Assembly (NCBI GenBank): GCA_910576915.1
Contig: CAJTJT010000001.1
Coordinates: 169,836-233,835 of the forward strand
DNA length: 64,000 nucleotides
DNA from: an uncultured Elusimicrobiales bacterium
Lineage (GTDB): Bacteria; Elusimicrobiota; Elusimicrobia; Elusimicrobiales; Elusimicrobiaceae
Direction: 5' to 3'
The position numbers were made by a program, and so were the translations under genes. The notes beneath the pieces were generated by a model, which worked only from the letters and a program-made list of their open reading frames with translations, ran no database searches and was not told the DNA's origin. This document shows, in pieces, positions 31,752 through 40,886 of the stretch. Positions within the stretch are counted from its first letter, which is position 1. Each line of letters begins with the position of its first letter.

Positions 31752-32729
31752 ATGGCAATCATTGCAGATAAACAATACAGTTTGGTGGACTACGCCAAAC
31801 AGTTCGACCCCTCCGGCCAGGAACTGGCCATCGCCGAGGTGCTCAGCCAGTCCAACGAAATCATCGCCGACGCGCTGGTGACCGAAAGCTCTTTGGACAG
31901 CGGCCACGAATACGCCGTGCGCACCGGCATCCCGGAAGGAACCTGGCGCCGCGCTTACCAAGGCATCGAGCCCGCCAAAGCCACGACCAAAGTGGTGGTG
32001 GAATCGTACGGTACGTTGTCCGCCTACAGCGTGGTGGATAAACTGGTGGCTGAAAAAGGCGGCCATACCGAAGCCGTACGCACCGGCCAGTCCAAGGCGA
32101 TTATCGCCGGGATGTCCAACACCATGGCTTCGAACTTAATCTACGGCAACGTGGGCAAAAACCCGGAACGCTTTACCGGCCTGGCCGCCCGCTATTGCGA
32201 ACTGTCGGGCGCGGAATCTTCCCGCAACGTCATTGACGCGGGCAGTACTGCCGAAGGGCAGAACTCGTCCATTTACCTCGTTGTGTGGGATACCGATAAG
32301 GTGTTTACCTTCTTCCCGAAAGGCTCCAAAGCGGGTATCCAGCGCGTGGACCACGGCCTCGTCAACCATATTGACGCGGACGGCAACGAATACCCCGCCT
32401 ATAAGGAGTATTTCGAATGGAAACTGGGCCTTGCCGTGCAGGACTGGCGTTTTGCCGGACGCATTTGCAACATTAACGTCAAAAACGTTCCGTCCAACCT
32501 GATTGACCAAATGTGCGAATTGGAAGAACGCATCCAAAGCCTTTCCATGGGCCGCCCCGTGTGGTATATGAACCGCACCGTCAAAGCCGCTTTGAGAAAG
32601 CTGACCAGCAACAAAACCAACGTACAGTACACGCCGGACCAGGTAACGTCCCGCCCGCTGATGACGTTTAACGAAATCCCGGTGCACGTGTGTGATGCCA
32701 TCGTCGACACCGAAGCCCTGGTGAAATAG
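31752..32729 (+). CDS. Major capsid protein (BPP-1 Bbp17-like)
   Basis: A 325-residue coat protein. It starts MAIIADKQYSLVDYAKQFDPSGQ with a strong AAGGAGA site. Blocks DALVTESSLDSGHEYAVRTGIPEGTWRRAYQG, VVVESYGTLSAYSVVDKLVA, NLIYGNVGKNPERFTGLAARY, and the C-terminal SMGRPVWYMNRTVKAALR fit the GP7/Bbp17 group of HK97-fold capsids. It lies between the scaffold and the cement protein, as in BPP-1-like phages. No truncation is visible. Confidence 0.9.
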   Translation: MAIIADKQYSLVDYAKQFDPSGQELAIAEVLSQSNEIIADALVTESSLDSGHEYAVRTGIPEGTWRRAYQGIEPAKATTKVVVESYGTLSAYSVVDKLVAEKGGHTEAVRTGQSKAIIAGMSNTMASNLIYGNVGKNPERFTGLAARYCELSGAESSRNVIDAGSTAEGQNSSIYLVVWDTDKVFTFFPKGSKAGIQRVDHGLVNHIDADGNEYPAYKEYFEWKLGLAVQDWRFAGRICNINVKNVPSNLIDQMCELEERIQSLSMGRPVWYMNRTVKAALRKLTSNKTNVQYTPDQVTSRPLMTFNEIPVHVCDAIVDTEALVK

Positions 32730-32737
32730 GAGGAACC

Positions 32738-33124
32738 ATGTTATTAGACCAAAATGCCGTTCTGTCCGACGGACAGGAAATTACCGCTTCCGCCGCGTCC
32801 CAAAACGTGATTGATTTGGGCGCCGCCGGAAACGCCGTTCCCGGGGCCTTGTTCGCCGTTTGCCGCGTGGATGAAGCCTTTGCCGGGCTGACCGGGCTGA
32901 GCGTCAGCTTGCAAACTTCCGCCGCGTCCGCTTTTACCGCTCCCGCGGAATTGGCTTCCGTTACCTTGGCGGCGGCCGAACTGGGCGCGGACGGCAAAAT
33001 CGTGTTTGCCGCGGCCGTGCCCGCGGGGTTGCAGCGTTATTTGCGCGCTTACTACACCGTAACGGGAACCGCTACTGCCGGGAAGATTTCCTTCTTCCTT
33101 ACGGATGCGGTGGATATGAAATAA
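32738..33124 (+). CDS. Bbp16-like capsid cement protein
   Basis: A 128-residue Ala-rich β-protein. It starts MLLDQNAVLSDGQEITASAASQNVIDLG and ends GLQRYLRAYYTVTGTATAGKISFFLTDAVD, the pattern of Bbp16-type cement proteins that decorate BPP-1-like capsids. AGGAGG ribosome site 8 bp after the capsid stop. It is the last head gene; a ~1 kb non-coding stretch follows. Confidence 0.82.
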   Translation: MLLDQNAVLSDGQEITASAASQNVIDLGAAGNAVPGALFAVCRVDEAFAGLTGLSVSLQTSAASAFTAPAELASVTLAAAELGADGKIVFAAAVPAGLQRYLRAYYTVTGTATAGKISFFLTDAVDMK

Positions 33125-33740
33125 GCCGCCTGTTTGGGTAATTACCGGAACGGACGGTTTATGTAAAACGGGGGCGGGTTCTTTCTTTTTGGTGCGTTAA
33201 CCTGCAAACGGAAAGGAACCCGTTTCCCGGGTGTTTTTGAACCTTGTTTATAAAAAACGAGGGGTAAAAAAACGATTTTGGGAATGTTGGTGTATGCAAA
33301 AACAAAAAAGATTTAAATTTGGGGTGTTTTTGCTTAAAACAAGCCATTTTTGGGGAATAATACCGCTTTTGGGGCGGAGTGAACCCCGGCTGGGGGAGAA
33401 GCGGCAGTGCCGGGGGATTGTTATTCTGCCCAAATAAGCCGGAGCGAGCTCCGGTTGGGGGAAGCAGAAAAAAAGCAACGTTGAAGGTAATGTGCTGGGG
33501 TGAGGCCCGGCTGGGGGGCTGAAGGACCGGGGGATGAGATACGCTTTCTGTGCTTTCTAAGCTGGAGGGCTCCTGGGGAGCGAACTGAGGAAATTCGTAA
33601 AAGAGAGGCTTGGCGGTTTTAGAAAATAAGGTTCATTGGTTTTCCCTCCGGGTTGTTGGGCAGATGATTACTCGGACTGCAAAGGTGATTGGGGCAGTGT
33701 CAGAATCCGGGAAGCTCGGTACAAAACAGGGGTTCTGTTG
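33125..33740 (+). other. Non-coding stretch with repeated G-rich hairpins (candidate structured RNA)
   Basis: No frame here looks coding. A 21-nt unit of the type GGRGYGArsyCCGGyTGGGG recurs at 33376, 33441 and 33497. Several perfect stems occur: CCGGAGC-GA-GCTCCGG (33439-33454), GCTCC-TGG-GGAGC (33569-33581) and GGGG-CGGAGTGAA-CCCC (33371-33387). The orientation-specific repetition and stem-rich content between two phage structural operons suggest a large structured transcript, possibly comparable in setting to phage-borne RNAs such as ROOL or GOLLD. No homology is claimed. Confidence 0.4.
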
Positions 33741-34140
33741 ATAAAAAATAATAAAAATATATTATTAAAGCGAATGGGTTAAAGGAAAAGAAACTGAAGT
33801 GTTTGTTAAAAAAATAAAGTTGATGTTTTTATAATTTATTTTTTATAAATTTATATTTAAAAATAAAAATAATTAAAATATAAGTACTTTTAAAAATAGA
33901 TATAAAATTTTGTTATAAAACTGGGCTGAAAAATTATCTTTATTTTGCAAAGTTTATAATTTAAATTTATATATAAAAATATAAATATATAAAAAATAAT
34001 TTAAATTAAAATTATTTATTGTTTTTATTAAAACAAATTTTTAATTTTTAACAAATTAATAGTGCTAAATTTTATTTTTAAAATAAATATAAAAAATAAA
34101 AATACTTAAAAAATAAATAAAATAAAAAAGGAGTTTAAAA
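33741..34140. other. Extremely AT-rich island upstream of the tail genes
   Basis: This ~400-bp stretch is almost entirely A and T (runs such as AAAATATATTATTAAAG, TTATTTATTGTTTTTATT) in otherwise GC-moderate phage DNA. It has no gene, many -10-like hexamers, and ends in an AAAGGAG ribosome site for the gene at 34141. It could be a promoter region, a binding site for a nucleoid (xenogeneic-silencing) protein, or a replication or packaging element. Confidence 0.6.
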
Positions 34141-34728
34141 ATGATATCAAAAATTACAGTTTGTAATTTGGCTTTGGCCCAATTGGGGCAGGCTCCGATT
34201 TCTTCTTTGGACCAAGAAGATGAAAAGGCCCGGCGGCTTAATTTGTTTTACGAGCCTGTGCGTGATGAAGTCCTGCGTACCCATAATTGGGCGTTTGCGG
34301 GTGTGTGCGAGCCGCTGGCGTTGCTGGCAAAAGAACCGGACGCGGAAGGCTCCTTTATCTATAAATATCCGGCCGAGGCGTTATTTATCCGGCGTATCTT
34401 TCTGCCGCAGGCGCCGCAGCAGTCTTTGCCCTTTAAAGAACGTTTCCGCAGCGATTTGCACTGCCGCACGTTAAGCGTGGCCGGCCGGACGGCCCATGCG
34501 GAATATACGCGCCGTATTACGGATGAAAACTTGTTCGATCCGGCGTTTGTTAAGTCTTTCTCTCTGGCGCTGGCGTGCGATTTGGCCGTCGCGCTGACGG
34601 GCGACGCCCAGCTGGCCGCCCAAATTTTGCAAAAATATACGCTTAGTTTGGACGAAGCGCGCCGCAGCAATATGACGGAAAACTTCCTGCGCGCGCCGTC
34701 CGAGGATGCGTTTAGCGGGGTGCGTTAA
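34141..34728 (+). CDS. Tail tubular protein A / adaptor-like protein (gp11-like)
   Basis: A 195-residue helical head-to-tail adaptor. The opening KITVCNLALAQLGQAPISSLDQEDEKARRLNLFYEPVRDEVLRTHNWAFA is diagnostic of the gp11/tail-tube-A family, followed by a β-insert (YKYPAEALFIRRIFLP) and a closing helix with ALACDLAVALTGD. It should form a ring under the portal. It overlaps the next gene by one base (TAATG-type junction). Confidence 0.9.
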   Translation: MISKITVCNLALAQLGQAPISSLDQEDEKARRLNLFYEPVRDEVLRTHNWAFAGVCEPLALLAKEPDAEGSFIYKYPAEALFIRRIFLPQAPQQSLPFKERFRSDLHCRTLSVAGRTAHAEYTRRITDENLFDPAFVKSFSLALACDLAVALTGDAQLAAQILQKYTLSLDEARRSNMTENFLRAPSEDAFSGVR

Positions 34729-37337
34729 TGCTTTTACACCATCTGCAGCCTTCTTTTGCGGGGGGCGAAATCAGCCCCTCGCTCTACGCCCGCGTAGACA
34801 GCGCGGCTTACGGCTCCTGGCTTAAAACCGCCCGGAACTTTTACGTGCACCCGCAGGGCGGGGCTTCCAACCGGCCCGGTACGGCTTTTATGGGAGAAGC
34901 CAAGTACGACGGGAAAGCCTGCCGCATCCTGCCTTTTGTATTGGGGGAAGAGGAGTCCTACGTGCTGGAACTGGGGGAAAAATACATGCGCGTGTACACT
35001 TCGGCCGGGCGTTTGCTGAATGCGGACGGTTCGGTTTATGAAATCGCCACGCCGTACGGCGCGCACGAGCTTTCTTCCTTAAATTCCACCCAGTACGACC
35101 AGACCCTTTTTCTGACGCACCCTTCTTATCCGCCCAAACGCTTGGTGCGCCTGGAAAGCGGCCGCTTTGAATTTAGCGATTTGCCGGTAAAATACGGCCC
35201 TTTTAAAATGGCCAATACACAGGCCGACAAACGGCTGCGCGTTACGCTCCATCAGGAAACGGTAATGACGGAGGGCGCCAGCGCGCGCGTTTCGTTTTTG
35301 CCGGTGTCGGAAGCGGGCTGTTTTGTGGTGGGGTATTTTAACGGGACCCGTTTTTTTGTGGGGCACGACTACGGGTTTGACGCGGGGTTTTTTACGTCCG
35401 AATTTAACCGTGTGTTTGGCTCTTCGGGCTTCCGGGCGGTCTGTCTGGGCGGTGTGATTACCATTACTTCCCCCAAGGATACCGGGGGCGACTGGAGCGG
35501 GCAGCCGTTAACGCTGGAGTACCGTATTGCGTTTACGCGGCCGCCGGTGTCGACGGTGGTCTATACGCTTACCGGGGGCACCAACACGGGGGAACAAATC
35601 GTGCAGGGGGAAGACACCTATCTCCTGGAAAGTGATTTCGATTTGTTCACCTCCGACTATGTCGGCGGCGCGTTCAGCCTCACCCACCGCGTGGAAAGCC
35701 AGTGCGTGACGGGGACGCTGGGGTATGATGGCGTTTCCCTGTCCGTTAAAACCGGGTCGGACTGGCGGCTGCGGACCTCGGGTAATTGGACGGGGCAGCT
35801 GGTGCTGGAAAAATCGGAAGACAACGGGGCCAGCTGGGAAAAAGTGACGTTTTTCTCCCGCGCATCCGGGGATGCGGCGCCCACTTCCGTAGGGAATTTA
35901 GAAGATACCGGCGCGCTTATTTGGCTGCGCGTGCGCGCGGTGAACGTAACGGGCGAAGTGGGGTATGAACTTCAGGCCGAAAGTTTTTTGCAGGAAGGCG
36001 TCGTGCGCATTACGGATGTGGCCGGCCCGCGGCAGGCGGTGGTGCAAATTGAGCGTTACCTGGGCGGGGAGGATTGGACCTCGGACTGGGCGGAAGGTTC
36101 ATTCAGCCCTAAATCGGGCTATCCTTCGTGCGTGTTCTTTTATCAGGACCGTTTGGGCCTTGCCGGAACCCGGGCCGAAGCGCAGACGATTTGGTTCTCC
36201 AAAACCGGCGAACACGGTCATTTCGGGCATATGCGCGGCGCGCTGGAAGATTCGGACAGTTTTTGCGTGAATTTGTCCGGTAAAAAGCTGAACGCCATCC
36301 ACTCCGTAGCCGTTGCGGGGAAACTGCTGGTATTTACGGCCGGAAGCGAATGGACGGTTTCCAGCTCCGGCACGCTGACCCCGTATAACGTGCAAATCGA
36401 ACAGCAAAGCGAACGCGGCGCGAGCCGTGCGCTCCCGGTGATGGTGGGCAATAAGGCGCTGTTTGTGCAGGCGCGCGGCGGGGCGTTAAGGGATTTTTAT
36501 TACGATTACAACTCCGCCTCCTATACCGGGAGCGATTTGACCCTCTGCGCCAAACACCTGTTTTTTAACCAGGAGATTCGGGAAGTCTGCTACCAGCAGG
36601 AGCCGGACAACTTGGTGTGGTGCGTACTGTCGGGCGGGGAAATCGCCACGCTTACGTATTTGGCCGAGGAAAACCTGTGCGCGTGGACGCATCACACGAC
36701 GCAGGGGTTTTTCCGCAGTGTGTGCACGATTCCCAACCGGGGGTATGACGAAGTTTGGTTCGCCGTCGAGCGCAACGGGAAGTATTTTATCGAAAAATTA
36801 TTACAGCGTTTATCGAGTAAAGAGCCGCAGGACCAGGTATTTTTGGATGCGTCGGTGTCGCGCAAGGCGGATACGGCGTTTACGGAACTGGGCGGCCTGG
36901 AACATTTAGAAGGGCGCGAAGTGGGCGTGCTGGCGGACGGGAGCCCGGTTTCGGGGCTGGTTGTAACCAACGGGAAAATAACGCTGCCGCGCCCGATGAC
37001 GTGCGTGCATGCGGGGCTTACGTACGAGGCGGAACTTCAAACGCTGCCCGCCGCTCTTGCGGACAACAGCGGTACGTTGCAGGACCGCAAGCGCAGGTTG
37101 GTGTCGGTAACGCTTAAAATGTCGGACAGCCGCGGCGGCCGAGCCGGAACGGACGAAACGCAACTGGACGAACTAATCCAGCGTTCCAGCGAGCCGTTTA
37201 ACTCTCCCATCGCGCTTAAAACGGGGGATTATACGCTGACTGCGGCCGGTACGCACGGGCTGATGCCGTCGGTTATTTTCCGCCAGACGGAGCCGCTGCC
37301 GGTTACCCTCTTGGCCGTTATCAGCCGGATTGTATAA
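34728..37337 (+). CDS. Tail tubular protein B / nozzle-like protein
   Basis: An 869-residue protein with the N-terminal signature QPSFAGGEISPSLYARVDSAAYGSWLKTARNFYVHPQGGASNRPGT, typical of nozzle (gp12-like) proteins of BPP-1- and T7-type podoviruses. It continues as an all-β protein with YVLELGEKYMRVY, SSLNSTQYDQTLFLTHPSYPPKRLVRL and a C-terminal β-propeller-like part. It should make the distal short tail on which fibres sit. The next 370 bp hold a repeat element and no gene. Confidence 0.9.
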   Translation: MLLHHLQPSFAGGEISPSLYARVDSAAYGSWLKTARNFYVHPQGGASNRPGTAFMGEAKYDGKACRILPFVLGEEESYVLELGEKYMRVYTSAGRLLNADGSVYEIATPYGAHELSSLNSTQYDQTLFLTHPSYPPKRLVRLESGRFEFSDLPVKYGPFKMANTQADKRLRVTLHQETVMTEGASARVSFLPVSEAGCFVVGYFNGTRFFVGHDYGFDAGFFTSEFNRVFGSSGFRAVCLGGVITITSPKDTGGDWSGQPLTLEYRIAFTRPPVSTVVYTLTGGTNTGEQIVQGEDTYLLESDFDLFTSDYVGGAFSLTHRVESQCVTGTLGYDGVSLSVKTGSDWRLRTSGNWTGQLVLEKSEDNGASWEKVTFFSRASGDAAPTSVGNLEDTGALIWLRVRAVNVTGEVGYELQAESFLQEGVVRITDVAGPRQAVVQIERYLGGEDWTSDWAEGSFSPKSGYPSCVFFYQDRLGLAGTRAEAQTIWFSKTGEHGHFGHMRGALEDSDSFCVNLSGKKLNAIHSVAVAGKLLVFTAGSEWTVSSSGTLTPYNVQIEQQSERGASRALPVMVGNKALFVQARGGALRDFYYDYNSASYTGSDLTLCAKHLFFNQEIREVCYQQEPDNLVWCVLSGGEIATLTYLAEENLCAWTHHTTQGFFRSVCTIPNRGYDEVWFAVERNGKYFIEKLLQRLSSKEPQDQVFLDASVSRKADTAFTELGGLEHLEGREVGVLADGSPVSGLVVTNGKITLPRPMTCVHAGLTYEAELQTLPAALADNSGTLQDRKRRLVSVTLKMSDSRGGRAGTDETQLDELIQRSSEPFNSPIALKTGDYTLTAAGTHGLMPSVIFRQTEPLPVTLLAVISRIV

Positions 37338-37344
37338 GAGTATT

Positions 37345-37626
37345 CTTCTTTTTCTTTCGAAAAGAAGTATTAAATTTACTTTTTGCGTCGACAAAAAGTA
37401 ACAAAAATATTCTTTTTTACTTTTTCTGGCAGCAGAAAAAGTAAACAAAAAGACTGCCCGCCCGGGTCCTATAAAAAGCAGTCCGAAACGGGGCGTTTTA
37501 CAACTCGCTACGCTCAAACAAATAAAACGCCTTTTCCGTTTCGAACGCTTTTTATAAACAGGACGAAGGGCGGGAAAAATAGAGTGGACTTTATAGACGG
37601 GTTAAGGCCTGCATAAACGGCAACAA
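37345..37626 (-). repeat. Composite intergenic repeat, copy 2 (inverted relative to 17425)
   Basis: The modules match copy 1 in reverse order and orientation: CTTCTTTT/AAAAGAAG (37345-37367), TTACTTTTTG/CAAAAAGTAA (37377-37401), a second ACTTTTTCT/AGAAAAAGT hairpin, a large hairpin with a loop resembling copy 1 (CAACTCGC...GCTCAAACAAAT), and the identical 37-bp block at 37590-37626. It occupies the gap after the tail nozzle gene. Confidence 0.8.
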
Positions 37627-37657
37627 CAATAGCGGAACAGATGTGTAAACGGGCAAT

Positions 37658-37690
37658 AAAAAAGGGCATCCGTTTTAGGCGGAAGCCCTG
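37658..37690 (-). terminator. Terminator of the reverse membrane-protein gene
   Basis: Minus strand GGGC-TTCCG...CGGAT-GCCC then six T. Confidence 0.82.
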
Positions 37691-37708
37691 TAAAAACTGC
37701 GTAAGGAT

Positions 37709-38440
37709 TTAATCTCGGGCGGTAAAACGCAGGCTTTGTACCGTTTGTTCGGGCACCGTCGAATTTCCGTCTTTGGCAACTTCCAGGATGCCGAAGTAGT
37801 ATACATATTTGCCGTCTTCGGCCGCCATCAGCCATACCGGGATGCTTTCGCCTTGGTTGCTGTAAACGGTGCCGGAAGCGTACAGGGCGGGGCGGCCGTC
37901 CACAGAAGTGCGGTTGATTTCGCTTACTTCCAAGCGGCGGTCTTTATTGGCTTTGAGGCCCTGTTCCAATGCTTTTACAGAGGTTTGGTCCGGCTCGTTT
38001 TCCAAACGTACGAGGGCCGCCAGGGTGACGGGCCCTTCGATGTTTTTACCGGCGTTATCTTTTTTAAAGACGTTGGTGTCGATACCCAGTTTTACGTCCG
38101 CGCCGTTAAAGTGCATCCAGTCGGAAAAGTCCATCCCGTTAAATACCGTCACCTGAAAGCCGTATTCCGGGTCCGTATACACGGTTTGGCCGTACACGGG
38201 CTGCGGGTTGGCCTGCACGCGTTCCATAATGCCGGAAAAGGGCTTCATTACTTTGTAAACGCCCCATACTGCGCCGCCGATAGCGGCCCCGCAGAAAAGC
38301 ACGGTGCACACGCCCGCCAAAATAAGCGGCCATTTGTTGCTTTGTTTTTTAATAATCATCCAAATTACTTTGAAGATTAAGAAGAACACCGCGTATACCA
38401 CTGCCGCGGCGATTAACAGCAAGAGAATGAGTCCTGTCAT
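37709..38440 (-). CDS. Membrane-anchored protein of unknown function, reverse-oriented cargo
   Basis: A 243-residue protein with two N-terminal membrane helices (~3-30 and ~38-63) and a soluble domain (~85-243) with FQVTVFNGMDFSDWMHFNGADVKLG and a PALYASGTVYSNQGESIPVWLMAAEDGKYVYYFGIL β-segment; I recognise no family. It has its own AAGGAG ribosome site, an AT-rich divergent promoter region shared with the 38483 gene, and its own terminator. It opposes the phage genes, so it is an insertion between the nozzle and internal-virion genes. Confidence 0.7.
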   Translation of the reverse strand: MTGLILLLLIAAAVVYAVFFLIFKVIWMIIKKQSNKWPLILAGVCTVLFCGAAIGGAVWGVYKVMKPFSGIMERVQANPQPVYGQTVYTDPEYGFQVTVFNGMDFSDWMHFNGADVKLGIDTNVFKKDNAGKNIEGPVTLAALVRLENEPDQTSVKALEQGLKANKDRRLEVSEINRTSVDGRPALYASGTVYSNQGESIPVWLMAAEDGKYVYYFGILEVAKDGNSTVPEQTVQSLRFTARD

Positions 38441-38482
38441 AAACGCTCCTTAATTTAAATCTATCTCTTATTCTATATTTTT

Positions 38483-38977
38483 ATGACGTTTTTGTATTGC
38501 AAACATCAAATTATTCTCCGTCCCGCGCGCCCGGGCGACGGTAAAAAACTGGCCCCTTTGCTGCGCGCGGAAGACTGGGCGGAGCTGGCGGCTTCGCACC
38601 CGGGTGAAAACCCTGCGGATTTATTGGAATCTTTTATCCGCCGCTCGCGCGAGAGCTTTTTTGTTTTGCGTTGCGGCTGTCCCGCCGCGTTGTTTGGCGT
38701 AAGTGCGCCGGGCTGGTTTTCTCTCCGGGCGTGTGTGTGGTTTTTGACGGGGGACGAAGCCGCCAAAATGCCCGTTTCGCTGGTGCGTATCGGGCGGGCG
38801 GCGGTAACGCGTTTTTTAACGTTGTACCCCGAACTTTACAATTTTACGGACGAACGTTACCCGGCCGCTTTACGGTTTATCAAACGCTTGGGCGGACGGT
38901 TTGACGGGTCGTCCAAAACCTGCGGCGACGTACGGTTTCTGTATTTTACTTTTAGGAGGAACTCATGGGAGGAATAG
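38483..38977 (+). CDS. GNAT-like internal virion protein (gp13-like)
   Basis: A 164-residue protein of the phage 'gp13-like' type: RPARPGDGKKLAPLLRAEDWAEL at the N-terminus and VRIGRAAVTRFLTLYPELYNFTDERYPAALRFIKRLGGRF at the end, an acetyltransferase-like fold found next to tail and internal-core genes in podoviruses. Whether it acts on a substrate is unknown. A TATATT box (38474-38479) lies ~4 bp before the ATG and there is no ribosome site. It overlaps the next gene by 13 bp. Confidence 0.78.
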   Translation: MTFLYCKHQIILRPARPGDGKKLAPLLRAEDWAELAASHPGENPADLLESFIRRSRESFFVLRCGCPAALFGVSAPGWFSLRACVWFLTGDEAAKMPVSLVRIGRAAVTRFLTLYPELYNFTDERYPAALRFIKRLGGRFDGSSKTCGDVRFLYFTFRRNSWEE

Positions 38978-39453
38978 TAAGCAGTGCGGGCGGAAAAGTC
39001 TCTTCCGCGCTGTCCACGTTCGGAAGCCAAAAATCCGGGCGCGATTATTACCGCGCGCTGGCGTCGGACGCGGACTATCAGGCGCAAGCCGCCGCGGACG
39101 CGGCGCAGCGGCAGGGGACGTATTTATTTAAATCCGCCGCCGAACGGAGCCGCGATTTGTATGCCGGGTACCGTCAAACGGTGTCCGCGCAGAAAACGGC
39201 GATGGCGGCTTCGGGACTGACGAACAATTCGTCCACGGTTCAAAACATTTTGAAAAACACGCGTTTAAGCGCGCTGATGGACCAGGAAACGCTGCGCGCC
39301 AACTTAAATGACGCGCTGTACGAAAACGATAAGTCCGCCGCGGAGCGCATCCGCGCGCTGAACATTACGGCGGGCCAGTACCGGCGCATGGCCAAGAATT
39401 CTTTTTCACCGTGGACGGTGGGCGGGACGTGGCTGTCCTGGCTGAACAGTTAG
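38965..39453 (+). CDS. Internal virion protein (gp14-like)
   Basis: A 162-residue Ala/Ser-rich helical protein: GRDYYRALASDADYQAQAAADAAQRQGTYLFKSAAERSRDLYAGYRQTVSAQKTAMAASGL. This matches small podoviral virion proteins encoded between the gp13-like and large core genes. An AGGAGG ribosome site lies in the preceding gene. Such proteins are ejected with the DNA to build the channel across the envelope. Assignment is by position and composition. Confidence 0.65.
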   Translation: MGGIVSSAGGKVSSALSTFGSQKSGRDYYRALASDADYQAQAAADAAQRQGTYLFKSAAERSRDLYAGYRQTVSAQKTAMAASGLTNNSSTVQNILKNTRLSALMDQETLRANLNDALYENDKSAAERIRALNITAGQYRRMAKNSFSPWTVGGTWLSWLNS

Positions 39454-39461
39454 GGGGAACG

Positions 39462-40877
39462 ATGCCGATTATTCCAACAATAACCAAACGGGAATTTATC
39501 AAAACGCCGGGCGTGGACGCTTCCGTCCCCGCGCCCGCGCGCCTGGCCGCCGCGTACGAAAACAATTTAAGCCGCTTCGGCACGTTAATCCCTGCGGCGA
39601 TTCGTGCGGCTTCTAAGGTAAACGCGGGGATTACGTCCGCAGGCGTGAGCGTTTCCGCACGCCCGCCGGCAGGCGAAAACCTGCGTTATCCCGGCGGGAC
39701 AACCGAGAATGTGAAAGCGGAAGAACGCGCACAGGCCGATAAGGATTTAACTGTGCGCACGGCCCTGGTGGACGCCGTCCGGCAGGACGCGGGTGCGAAA
39801 GGCGTACAGGCGCTGGAAACCGCCGCCGTAAAAAACTTTACGCCCGAAACGGCTTCCGGCCCCGCGGCGCGGGATTATGCCGTGCTTCACCGGGCGGCGC
39901 GGGAGGAGCAGGCCGCTTCCGCTTCCGTCCGGGCGCGCGCGTCCGCCGATACGGAAAAAACACTGCTCCGGCAGGTAGGGGCGCTGGTGCGTTCGCCGGA
40001 AGCGTTGGACGAGTATCTCTCCGGCCAGGTGGCCGCGTATGAAGAACGGTTGCGCGGAAACGGGGAAAGTGAATCCTCGGTTAAGGCCAACGCCCGGGCC
40101 GTGCGGGCGCAAACGGTGGAAGAAAACGTATGCCGTTCCCTTTCCTGCGGCGATTGGCGCGCGGCGGAAGCGACGCTTTCCAAACATGGGGGTAAACTTC
40201 CCGAGGCGGCCCGCCAAACCTGCGCGGCCAAAACGCGCGCTCTGTTCGCGCGCAGTCAGGCGGAAAAACTGTGGGAAGAGGGACGGCTGGAAACGGGGGG
40301 CTCTGCCGGGCAAATCCGCCGTTATGCGCTGGAACATATAGCGGAGCCGGATGCGGAACTGGGCGCGGCGATGCGTCAGACGGTGGAAGCGCTTTCCCGC
40401 CGGGAAGGCGCGCGGGAGCATGCTCTGGCCGCGCAAACGCTGGCTTCGGCGGCGCGTCTGCCGTCGGCCGACGCGCTCGGCGTGCTGGACGGCGCGCCCG
40501 GTCTGGACGCGGAGGAACTTGCCCAGGCGCGTCAGGCGGCGCTGTTTTTCGACGGTGACAACACCCGCTCGGACGCGGCGCAGTTTGTAGCCTGTTATTT
40601 TGGCGGCACGCAAAAAGAGCATGCGCGTTTATTAAAACGGGAGAAAATTTCCGCGCGGGATTATGTCCGGCTGGAAGCCTCCCGCCACGCCCGCCAAAGC
40701 GGCGACAGCCGTCGCGCGCAGGAACTGCTCTGCCGCGGGATAGACGTATGGATGCAAAAGAAGGGTTTTTCGGCGCAGGATTCGTACGCGGCGCAGTATG
40801 CGGTGTTAACGGCGGACGCGCCCGGCGATTCCCTCGGGGACGTATGGAAACAAATCAAAAATTTATTGGACGTGTAG
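39462..40877 (+). CDS. Large internal virion protein candidate
   Basis: A 471-residue Ala/Arg/Glu-rich, strongly helical protein starting MPIIPTITKREFIKTPGVD (AGGGGGA ribosome site; the longer frame from 39411 overlaps the previous gene and is unlikely). Length, composition and position fit gp15-like internal core proteins, but I see no specific motif. It lies directly before the fibre gene. Confidence 0.6.
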   Translation: MPIIPTITKREFIKTPGVDASVPAPARLAAAYENNLSRFGTLIPAAIRAASKVNAGITSAGVSVSARPPAGENLRYPGGTTENVKAEERAQADKDLTVRTALVDAVRQDAGAKGVQALETAAVKNFTPETASGPAARDYAVLHRAAREEQAASASVRARASADTEKTLLRQVGALVRSPEALDEYLSGQVAAYEERLRGNGESESSVKANARAVRAQTVEENVCRSLSCGDWRAAEATLSKHGGKLPEAARQTCAAKTRALFARSQAEKLWEEGRLETGGSAGQIRRYALEHIAEPDAELGAAMRQTVEALSRREGAREHALAAQTLASAARLPSADALGVLDGAPGLDAEELAQARQAALFFDGDNTRSDAAQFVACYFGGTQKEHARLLKREKISARDYVRLEASRHARQSGDSRRAQELLCRGIDVWMQKKGFSAQDSYAAQYAVLTADAPGDSLGDVWKQIKNLLDV

Positions 40878-40886
40878 GAGATTAAT

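Noticed and set aside
37736..38380. Long plus-strand open frame opposite the membrane protein at 37709
   Set aside because: The minus-strand gene has a ribosome site, membrane helices and a terminator; the plus-strand frame has none of these.
39411..39461. N-terminal extension of the large internal virion protein
   Set aside because: It overlaps the preceding gene; a good ribosome site points to the ATG at 39462.
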